64,000 nt of DNA, taken from NCBI GenBank assembly GCA_036397835.1, contig DASWIG010000300.1, positions 1 to 64,000 of the forward strand, written 5' to 3'. This document shows, piece by piece, positions 9,356 through 16,093 of the stretch (position 1 is the first letter of the stretch; every line of letters starts with the position of its first letter). This DNA comes from DASWIG01 sp036397835 (GTDB taxonomy: Bacteria; Acidobacteriota; Thermoanaerobaculia; Multivoradales; J023). The notes under the pieces are model-generated. The model had not been told where the DNA came from. It ran no database searches and saw only the letters and a list, made by a program, of their open reading frames with translations. The translations under genes and the position numbers were made by a program.

Positions 9356-10951
9356 TCACGGCGCCGCCAGGATCAGGTCCGCCGCCTTCTCGGCGATCAT
9401 CAGGGTCGGGGCGTTGGTGTTGCCGCCGACCAGCCGCGGCATCACCGAGGCGTCGACCACGCGCAGGCCCTCGGTGCCGTAGACGCGCAGCTCGGGATCC
9501 ACCACCGGCGCGCCGCCGTCGTCCTCCGCGCCCTCGGGGCCCATGCGGCAGGTCCCCGCCGGGTGGTAGAGCGTCGCGGCGCTACGGCGGACGAAGTCCG
9601 CGATCTCGGCGTCACTTCGGGCGCCCGCGCCGGGCAACGCCTCGGCCGCGACGTAGGGGGCCAGGGCGCGGGTGCGGGCGAGCTCGCGGCAGAGCTTGAC
9701 GCCGGCCACCAGCAGGCGCAGGTCGTGCTCCGCGGCGAGGTAGCCGGCGCGGATACGCGCCGGCGCCAGCGGGTCCGCCGAGGCCAGCTCCACGCGGCCG
9801 CGGCTCTCCGGACGGATCAGCGTCGGGCCGAAGTTGAGGCCCTCCGGGGCGGCCTGCTGGAAGCCGTGGTCGATGATCCCCGCCGGGACGAAGTGGAACT
9901 GCAGGTCGGGCCGCGCCAGCTCCGGCGCCGTGCGCACGAAGGCCCCCGCCTCGCAGATCGAAGACGTCAGGGGTCCGCGCCTCACGAGCAGGTAGCGCAG
10001 CAGATTGGTCACCGTCTCGGCGCTGTCGAGGGTCACGGCGCCGCGGCTGGCGCAGACCACCGAGACCACCAGGTGGTCCTGGAGGTTGCGGCCCACGCCC
10101 GGCGCGTCGACGGCCACCTCGAGGCCGTGGGCGCGCAGGTCGCCGGCGGGGCCGATGCCCGAGAGCAGCAGGAGCTGCGGCGAGTTGACGGCGCCGCCGC
10201 AGAGCACCACCTCGCGCTCGCACCAGGCGGTGCGCCGCTCGCCGCCGTCCAGGTACTCGACGGCGCGCGCCCGCCCGCGCTCGAGCCTCACGCGCAGCGC
10301 CTGGCAGAGCGTCTTCACGGTGAGGTTGGAGCGCTTCATCGCCGGGCGCAGATAAGCGCCGGCGGCGCTGCAGCGTCGGCCGCCCTTCTGGGTCACCTGA
10401 TAGAGGCCCACGCCCTCCTGGCGGGCGCCGTTGAAGTCGGGGTTGGCGCTCCAGCCGAGCTCGCGGCCGGCGTCGACGAAGGCGAGCGAGAGCGCGTGGG
10501 GATCGCGCAGGTCGGCGACGTTCAAGGGACCGCCGACGCCGTGGTAATCGCACGCCCCGCGTTCCTGGTGCTCACCGCGCTTGAAATAGGGCAGCACGTC
10601 GTCGTAGCCCCAGCCGGGATTGCCGAGGTCGCGCCAGAGGTCGTAGTCGTCGCGGTGGCCGCGCACGTAGAGCTGCGCGTTGATCGAGCTCGAGCCGCCG
10701 AGCACCTTGCCGCGCGGCCAGTAGAGGCGGCGGCCGTGGAGGTGGGGCTCCTCCTCGGTGGAATAGTCCCAGTCGAGCTCGGACTTGAAGAGCTTGATGA
10801 ACGCCGGCGGCATCTGGATCTCGCGCCGCGCGTCGCGCGGCCCGGCCTCGAGCACCAGCACGCGCGCGTGCGCCTCGGCGCTGAGCCGGTTGGCCAGCAC
10901 GCAGCCGGCCGAGCCGGCGCCGACGATCACGAAGTCGTAGGCGTCCGTCAT
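9356..10951 (-). CDS. GMC-family FAD oxidoreductase (choline dehydrogenase-like)
   Basis: A 531-aa flavoprotein of the glucose-methanol-choline family, which oxidises alcohols to aldehydes. The FAD dinucleotide fold is VIVGAGSAGCVLANRLS at the N-terminus. The GMC signature is KVLGGSSSINAQLYVRG near residue 90. The second signature is ELLLLSGIGPAGDLRAHG-like around 265-280. The C-terminal active-site region has TLYHPAGTCRMG (His base) and VVDASVMPRLVGGNTNAPTLMIAEKAADLI. There is no signal peptide. The substrate cannot be read from sequence. It lies downstream of the biosynthetic operon on the same strand but is separated from it by a small exported-peptide gene, so a tailoring role is possible but unsupported. 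Confidence 0.9.
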   Translation of the reverse strand: MTDAYDFVIVGAGSAGCVLANRLSAEAHARVLVLEAGPRDARREIQMPPAFIKLFKSELDWDYSTEEEPHLHGRRLYWPRGKVLGGSSSINAQLYVRGHRDDYDLWRDLGNPGWGYDDVLPYFKRGEHQERGACDYHGVGGPLNVADLRDPHALSLAFVDAGRELGWSANPDFNGARQEGVGLYQVTQKGGRRCSAAGAYLRPAMKRSNLTVKTLCQALRVRLERGRARAVEYLDGGERRTAWCEREVVLCGGAVNSPQLLLLSGIGPAGDLRAHGLEVAVDAPGVGRNLQDHLVVSVVCASRGAVTLDSAETVTNLLRYLLVRRGPLTSSICEAGAFVRTAPELARPDLQFHFVPAGIIDHGFQQAAPEGLNFGPTLIRPESRGRVELASADPLAPARIRAGYLAAEHDLRLLVAGVKLCRELARTRALAPYVAAEALPGAGARSDAEIADFVRRSAATLYHPAGTCRMGPEGAEDDGGAPVVDPELRVYGTEGLRVVDASVMPRLVGGNTNAPTLMIAEKAADLILAAP

Positions 10952-11037
10952 GCCGTGGGCATTCTATGCGCGCCGCCGGGCGAGTCCCCAGCCGCCTGAT
11001 GGCGTTCGCCCAGGACCTGGGCTCTATTCCGTCGCCT

Positions 11038-11313
11038 CTATTCCGTCGCCAGACATCCCTGGCTGAATCCCGAGATGCACGCGTTGAGATCGTCCGTCCC
11101 GATCGCTTCCGGCGACACGCAGCAAAATCCGCCGCTCGCGTCGCCTACGTCCCATTCAGCGCAGACGGACTCCTGCGGACAGTTCCCGCCGGCGCTGAGC
11201 AACCATTCACCGCCCGACTCCGCGGAGCTGGCTATGGTCAGGGCGACGATCGCGGCCGTGATCAGGAGAAAGACCATCATCTTGGCGCAGTTCTTCCGAT
11301 TCATGCTAGGCAT
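11038..11313 (-). CDS. Small exported Cys-rich peptide, unknown function
   Basis: A 91-aa product. Residues 1-33 look like a signal peptide or signal anchor (basic MPSMNRKNCAK, then MMVFLLITAAIVALTIASS). The remainder carries six cysteines (C45, C51, C64, C65, C79, C87) with aromatic and acidic residues, suggesting three disulfides outside the cytoplasm. The start at 11313 has GGAGA eight bases upstream; an internal Met nine bases later is less well placed. It lies about 180 nt after the last gene of the operon. A 14-bp direct repeat (11023-11036 and 11037-11050) spans its stop codon. It could be a small secreted structural or signalling protein, or a peptide precursor; nothing proves either. 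Confidence 0.6.
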   Translation of the reverse strand: MPSMNRKNCAKMMVFLLITAAIVALTIASSAESGGEWLLSAGGNCPQESVCAEWDVGDASGGFCCVSPEAIGTDDLNACISGFSQGCLATE

Positions 11314-11465
11314 TCCCAGATCTCCTTTTGAGTTTGGCGTCGGGACTCGCGAAGTGGGAGCGGCGGGTGAGAGCCGACTCTCGCGTTTCCTCACTCTTGC
11401 GAGCTGCCCATTACGCGTGGAGCGGGCGAAAATCGGATCAACGAGCGGGAATTTTATTCGGAGGG

Positions 11466-11479
11466 GCGGCGGGCGCCGC
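11466..11479 (-). terminator. Weak GC hairpin after the operon
   Basis: GCGGCG and CGCCGC pair around a 2-nt loop, 11-24 nt beyond the stop of the last operon gene. On the minus strand it is followed by an A/T-rich stretch (AATAAAATT) rather than a clean T-run, so it is at best a weak intrinsic terminator. Confidence 0.25.
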
Positions 11480-11489
11480 GGCAGGCGGG

Positions 11490-12911
11490 TCAGATCTCGT
11501 AGAAGATGGCCCCGACCGCGCCGCGGGCTGAGTTGAGCACGCCCTTGTACGCGTTCGAGGATCGGGGCGCCAGGCGCAGGAAGCCGCCACCGTAGGTGCG
11601 CCCAAAGCAGAACGTGCCCCAGACGGCATCGTGGGCGCAGCAACCCTCGTCGCCGTGTTGAAAGAGGTAGGGCCGCGACCGGAGGTACTCCTGGGCCACC
11701 CATCCGCCCTCGGCGAGGGCGACGTCGACGCGGCGCTCCCACTCTGCGGCAGCCGTGAACCGGCCCACGAACACGTCTAGCCCCTGGTAGCTCATGCCGC
11801 GCTTGAGCACCATGTCCTCGCGTCGCGTCCGCAGCAGCTCCGGTGCCGGCGCGGTCGTGTCCTGGAAGGTGGTGGGCGCCTCCGTGACCTTGCGGCTCCA
11901 GGGCACGTGTTCGTGGACCACGGCCCGCTCCCTGGCGTCGAAGACTGGGGTGTCCGCGAGCTCCGAGAGCATGGCGAGGCTGAGCTTGTTGGCCAGGACG
12001 TTCGCGAGCGGGCTGTTGAAGAGGCTCAGGGTCTCGGCCTTGAAGCAGCGGAAGACGTTCGGCGGCGTCGCCTGGGCGGTGTACTGGAGCAGGGCGTGGA
12101 CCGGGGCCTCGTCGTGGTAGAGGAAGATGCCCTTGCGGACCGCGAATCGTCCCGGATAGGAGGCGATGACGAGCTCGCCCTCGAGCGCCGGATCGACCGA
12201 CGCGAGAACACGGTGGTAGAGATCTTTCATATGTTCCGCCCCACCCTCGACGATCCGGACGTCGTCGGCATCGAACACGAGAGCGACGTTGAGCACGCCC
12301 TGAGTGGCGATGCCGCGGCTCAGGACCGTCTTGACCATGTGGTGGATGACGGTGCGGAGCGGGTCGCGAAAGCGGGGCTTGAGCTCCTCCTGCTCCAGGA
12401 AGCGGGCGTTCGGCGGATGGCGGCGGCAGAACGCTTCCCAGAAGCGGATCTGCCAGCCCCCGATGTTCGCGCTCTGGTTGACCTCGACGCACTTGAGCCC
12501 GCTCTCGGTGTCGATCAGGTCGCAGCGTGCCACGGCCTCCTCGAGGCCGTCGGGCGGCGTCTGGTAAAGCGTTACGAGGGCCTCGTCGCCAATGCCGTAG
12601 AACTCCGAGATGCGCTTCGGATCGTTGCCGAAGGCGCGCTCCGGCAAGCTGCGCAGCAGCAGCGGGATCTGCACCGTGGCATGCTCGATCTCGCGCAGCT
12701 TCCGGCGTCGCAGGAGCACCGGCCAGGTCTGAATCGGGTACTTGTAATGGATGAGGAACTCGTCCTGGACGCCGGCGAAGCGGGCCAGCCGCTGGTCGAA
12801 CGGCCGCAGAGCCGCGGGGTGCTCGCGGGCGTAGTCGAGAAACCGCCGCGCTTCCGGCGAAAGGTCGGCGTGCGTCCTGTCGATGTCGGACGTCAGCTCG
12901 GCCGGAATCAT
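11490..12911 (-). CDS. ATP-grasp-like protein (circularly permuted type suspected)
   Basis: A 473-aa cytosolic protein, last gene of the operon. It has segments typical of ATP-grasp ligases. There is an acidic substrate/metal part (CDLIDTESGLKCVEVNQSANIGGW, about 150-173), a Lys-containing nucleotide-binding strand late in the protein (EDMVLKRGMSYQGLDVFVG), and WVAQEYLRSRPYLF after it. The order (EVN motif before the K-x-G loop) resembles circularly permuted ATP-grasp proteins. These form amide bonds from a carboxylate and an amine via acyl phosphate, so ligation of an amino acid or amine to the peptide product is possible. The ATG at 12911 is seven bases after the TauD gene stop, indicating coupling. 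The family call is tentative. Confidence 0.45.
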   Translation of the reverse strand: MIPAELTSDIDRTHADLSPEARRFLDYAREHPAALRPFDQRLARFAGVQDEFLIHYKYPIQTWPVLLRRRKLREIEHATVQIPLLLRSLPERAFGNDPKRISEFYGIGDEALVTLYQTPPDGLEEAVARCDLIDTESGLKCVEVNQSANIGGWQIRFWEAFCRRHPPNARFLEQEELKPRFRDPLRTVIHHMVKTVLSRGIATQGVLNVALVFDADDVRIVEGGAEHMKDLYHRVLASVDPALEGELVIASYPGRFAVRKGIFLYHDEAPVHALLQYTAQATPPNVFRCFKAETLSLFNSPLANVLANKLSLAMLSELADTPVFDARERAVVHEHVPWSRKVTEAPTTFQDTTAPAPELLRTRREDMVLKRGMSYQGLDVFVGRFTAAAEWERRVDVALAEGGWVAQEYLRSRPYLFQHGDEGCCAHDAVWGTFCFGRTYGGGFLRLAPRSSNAYKGVLNSARGAVGAIFYEI

Positions 12912-12918
12912 GGCGGCC

Positions 12919-13980
12919 TCACGACCCGGGTCGGACGTCCAGCGCCGCGACCGGCTCGGCCATCCCCACCAGGATCTTGCGCGGTCTTTCGAAGGGCTCA
13001 CGGCCGTGGGCTGCCAGCATGTTGTCGAGCATCAGCAGGTCGCCTTCCTGCCAAGGGAAGCGCACGGTGCACTCCCGGTAGACGCGGCGCAGCGTGTCCA
13101 TCGTCTCAGGCTCGACGTCGCCGCCGTCTCCATAGTAGGTCTGGTAGGGGAGGTCCTCCGCCGTGACCTGGGAGAGCAGCATCTCGCGGACGTCGTCGGG
13201 CAAGGTCGAGACGTGGAAGAACGTGCCGTGGTTGAACCAGACGGTCTCCCCGGTCTTCGGATGGACGGCCGTCGCCGGCCGGACGTAGCGCACGCGCAAG
13301 CGGTCGCCATGCTTCCACTCGGCGACCATGCGGTTGCGCCGGCAATAGTCCTCGACCCTGTCGCGGTCGTCGGCGCCGAAGACTTCCTGCCAGGCGAATC
13401 CCAGCCCGTCGCCGAAATTGCGCACGTACATCCATCGGCAGTCGAGAAAACGCTGCCGCACCTCCGGCGGCAAACGCTCGTAGACCTGGCGGCAGTCGGC
13501 GATCGGCGTGGCGCCGCCGCGCCGCGGCGCGGTGACGCAGGTGAAGTAGATCTTCTGCGGCCAGCTCGTGCAGTGGGAGTTCTCATTGTGCAGGTAGATC
13601 GCCTGCTCGGGCGGGAAGTCGGTCGAGGTGAAGATGTTCTTCGACACGGCGCTGCGGGGCGTGGCGGCTTCGCGATACTCTGCCCACTCGCCGCTCGAGG
13701 TCGCCTGGATGAAGCCTTCGAGCAGCTCGGGCGATGAAGGCCCGAAGCCGCGGAAGAGGAGTGCACCGTGCTCGAGGAGCCGCTCCTCGAGCCAGCCGCG
13801 GCTCTGCGCCGCCCAGCCGACGAGGTCGATCTCGGCGACGGTGGGCTCGACGACCAGAGGCAGGGGCGCGTCGGGTCCGAAGGTACGCGTCCGGACCAGG
13901 TCCGGGCCGGAGGCGGCCACGGCCTTGCGCCGCAGGACGCGCGCGCCGAGCGCAGGGAGAGAAGGACTTGCCAGGGTCAT
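12919..13980 (-). CDS. TauD/clavaminate synthase-like Fe(II)/2OG oxygenase
   Basis: A 353-aa non-heme iron dioxygenase. The iron ligands are visible as H131-N-E133 and H325 in DNMLAAHGR, with Arg332/334 nearby to bind 2-oxoglutarate. HxE instead of HxD is typical of the clavaminate synthase/SyrP-like branch, whose members hydroxylate amino acids, often while they are bound to NRPS carrier proteins. Other family marks are HGALLFRGF and WFNHGTFFHVSTLP. It sits 18 nt after a paralogue and 7 nt before the ATP-grasp-like gene. It is one of five TauD domains in the operon. No carrier-protein partner can be assigned to it from position alone. Confidence 0.88.
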   Translation of the reverse strand: MTLASPSLPALGARVLRRKAVAASGPDLVRTRTFGPDAPLPLVVEPTVAEIDLVGWAAQSRGWLEERLLEHGALLFRGFGPSSPELLEGFIQATSSGEWAEYREAATPRSAVSKNIFTSTDFPPEQAIYLHNENSHCTSWPQKIYFTCVTAPRRGGATPIADCRQVYERLPPEVRQRFLDCRWMYVRNFGDGLGFAWQEVFGADDRDRVEDYCRRNRMVAEWKHGDRLRVRYVRPATAVHPKTGETVWFNHGTFFHVSTLPDDVREMLLSQVTAEDLPYQTYYGDGGDVEPETMDTLRRVYRECTVRFPWQEGDLLMLDNMLAAHGREPFERPRKILVGMAEPVAALDVRPGS

Positions 13981-13998
13981 GATCTTGTCCTCGTCGAT

Positions 13999-15057
13999 TC
14001 AGTTGACGGTGAAGCCGACGTCGTCCAGGGTGCAGGGGCCGCCCATGCCCACCAGGACCTTGCGGGGTCCCTTGAAGGTCCGGCGGCCGTGGGCAGCGAG
14101 GAAGTTGTCGAGCAGCAGAACGTCGCCCTGGGCCCACTGGAAGATGCGGGTCTCCGCCCGATGGGCCTCGTCGACGGCACGTACGACCTCGTCCGGGATC
14201 GACGTGCCGTCGCCGTAATAGGACTGGGTGGGGAGGTCCTCCTCGGCGAACGTCGAGAGCAGCACCTCGCGCACTTCGGGCGGCTGCATGGCGACGTGGA
14301 AGACCAGGGCCTGGTTGAACCACACCGGCTCGCCGGTGGTGGGATGGCGCACCACGCCGGGACGTACCTGGCGGGTGCGCAGGCGCGTATCGTCCTTCCA
14401 CTCGAATTCGATGCGGGCCTGGCGGCAAAAGGCCTCGACCCGGGCCGGGTCGTCGGTCTGGAAGACCTCCTGCCAGGAAAGGCCCAAACCGTCGCCGTAG
14501 TTGCGCACGTACATCACGCCCAGGTCTTCGAAGCGCCGGCGCAAATCGGGTGCGAGGCGCGAGTAGAGACGCCGCGAATCGGCGATCGGGGTCTCGCCGC
14601 CCTCGCGGGCCGGCAGGACGCACTGGAAGAAGATCCGGCGCGGCCACACGTGCGAATAGGAGCTCTCGTTGTGCAGCAACACGACGCGGTCGGCCGGCAG
14701 ATCGGTGGAGGTGTAGATGTTGCCGTGGACGGCGCTGCGCGGCGCCGTCCGGTCGTCGTAGGGCAGCGGGTCGCCGGCGACGGCCGCGATGAGGTCCGCG
14801 AACTGCTCGACGTTCGGCAGGTCGAAGCCGCGCAAGAGGATGCCGCCGTGTCGCAGCAGGCATTCGTCGAGGCGCTGGCGATGGTCGCGCGCCCAGGAGC
14901 TGAGGTCGACGCCGGCGATGGCGGGCCGGAAGACGACGGGCAGCCCGCCGTCGGCGAAGAGGGGCTCCTCGCGGACCCACTCCTGCTGTCCGTCGAGCAT
15001 CGACCGGCGGCGCAGGCCGCCCAGCGAGCCCGGGCTCGAAGTCTTGATGGAAGGCAT
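13999..15057 (-). CDS. TauD/clavaminate synthase-like Fe(II)/2OG oxygenase
   Basis: A 352-aa paralogue of the neighbouring oxygenase. Metal ligands are H129-N-E131 (LLHNESSYSHVWP) and H323 (DNFLAAHGR), followed by GPRKVLVGM with the 2-oxoglutarate Arg. HGGILLRGFDLPN and VRNYGDGLGLSWQEVF match the other TauD domains closely. The aromatic SYSHVWP after the metal motif is shared with the C-terminal half of the TauD fusion at 45838-47919, while the 12919-13980 enzyme has SHCTSWP. It starts 34 nt after the exported thioredoxin-like gene with AAGGGGGA as binding site. Confidence 0.88.
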   Translation of the reverse strand: MPSIKTSSPGSLGGLRRRSMLDGQQEWVREEPLFADGGLPVVFRPAIAGVDLSSWARDHRQRLDECLLRHGGILLRGFDLPNVEQFADLIAAVAGDPLPYDDRTAPRSAVHGNIYTSTDLPADRVVLLHNESSYSHVWPRRIFFQCVLPAREGGETPIADSRRLYSRLAPDLRRRFEDLGVMYVRNYGDGLGLSWQEVFQTDDPARVEAFCRQARIEFEWKDDTRLRTRQVRPGVVRHPTTGEPVWFNQALVFHVAMQPPEVREVLLSTFAEEDLPTQSYYGDGTSIPDEVVRAVDEAHRAETRIFQWAQGDVLLLDNFLAAHGRRTFKGPRKVLVGMGGPCTLDDVGFTVN

Positions 15058-15091
15058 CTCGTGATCCCCCTTGTCCGGATCCGTCGTCGTC

Positions 15092-16066
15092 CTAGCGGCT
15101 GGCGTCGCCGGCGGCGACCTCGGCGCCGCCGTAGGCTTTCGCCAACTGGCCGCGGATCGTGTCGGCCAGCGTGTAGGCGTTGAACTGCTTGTCGTCGGGG
15201 AGCCCCTTGAGCATCCGGTACATGAACGTCTCCGGCCGCGGCGCGTCGTCCCCCCAAGTCGCGTCCCTGGAGAAGACCAGGATCACGTTCCAGACCGGGT
15301 CCTCCTCGATACCGAGAACCCCTCGGAAAGACTCGGCGATGACCGTGGACTCGGTCCAGAAGTGGGTCACCCGGGGATCGGTCACCAGGGCCGTGGCCTG
15401 CTCGGCCGAGCGCCGGTCTTCTTGCTCGGCCTCGGGGTCGTAGTATTGGAATACCGGTTGCCACACGAGGTAGCCGCGCAGCTCGTCGCTGCCGACCTCG
15501 TCGAGCACGTGGCGCTCCACCATCCGTGCCGACATCCGGCAGATCTCGCACTTCGGGGAATAGAACTGCAGGAAGCGCACCTTGCCGCGGTCGCGATTGA
15601 ACGCCGCCTTGAGCTGGTCGGCGTCGGCCAGCAGGTGGAGCTGTGGCGCCGGCGGCTCGGGCTCGTCGCCGGCGCGGCGCTCGAGCCGGAACGGGTATTT
15701 CCGTCCGCCTTCGTAGAGCTCGCCTTCGATGGCGACGCCGTGGTCGGTCAGATCGCCCCTGAAGGCCGAGACCTCGTCGTCCTCCACCGCGACGAATGAG
15801 AGGCTGGAGCCGGTCACGGTGACGTCTTCAAGCGGTCGATCAAGCAGGCCGAGGATCGTCAGGCTGAGGTCTCCGGCCCACTCGCCGTCGGCATCGTGGC
15901 GCAGCTCGACCTCGAAATCGACCTCGTGCCGGCCCGGCGTCATGAGGATCGCGCCTTCCCACCGGCCTTCGAACTCTGCCCCGTCGGCCGCGGCCGGCTG
16001 GGCGCACAGCGTCAGGAGCGGGAGCCCCCACGTGGCGAGCTTCCGGAGCTTGTCCAGGACTTTCAT
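15092..16066 (-). CDS. Exported protein with thioredoxin-like CxxC domain
   Basis: A 324-aa protein with a Sec signal peptide (~1-28). The N-terminal ~100 residues of the mature part are beta-rich (EGRWEGAILMTPGRHEVDFEVELRHDADGEW), like small extracytoplasmic beta-barrel modules. Then comes a thioredoxin-like region beginning FLQFYSPKCEICRMSARMVERHV, with Cys173 and Cys176 as the redox pair. CEIC is not the classical CGPC or CPHC, so reductase or isomerase use is open. It lies inside the operon, 27 nt after the permease gene (AAGGAG before the ATG). With a D-cysteine predicted in the peptide product, a role in handling an exported thiol or disulfide is a reasonable guess, but no more. Confidence 0.6.
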   Translation of the reverse strand: MKVLDKLRKLATWGLPLLTLCAQPAAADGAEFEGRWEGAILMTPGRHEVDFEVELRHDADGEWAGDLSLTILGLLDRPLEDVTVTGSSLSFVAVEDDEVSAFRGDLTDHGVAIEGELYEGGRKYPFRLERRAGDEPEPPAPQLHLLADADQLKAAFNRDRGKVRFLQFYSPKCEICRMSARMVERHVLDEVGSDELRGYLVWQPVFQYYDPEAEQEDRRSAEQATALVTDPRVTHFWTESTVIAESFRGVLGIEEDPVWNVILVFSRDATWGDDAPRPETFMYRMLKGLPDDKQFNAYTLADTIRGQLAKAYGGAEVAAGDASR

Positions 16067-16093
16067 CGGGCACTCCTTTCGGTCCGTTGATCG

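Noticed and set aside
9356..10951. Including the GMC oxidoreductase in the biosynthetic operon.
   Set aside because: It is separated by the small peptide gene and wider gaps and has no coupling to the operon; co-direction alone is not enough.
11023..11050. 14-bp tandem duplication across the stop of the small Cys-rich peptide gene.
   Set aside because: Two copies only; looks like a simple replication slip with no feature attached.
11466..11479. Strong intrinsic terminator at the end of the NRPS operon.
   Set aside because: The stem is only six base pairs and no U-run follows, so it is listed only as a weak candidate.
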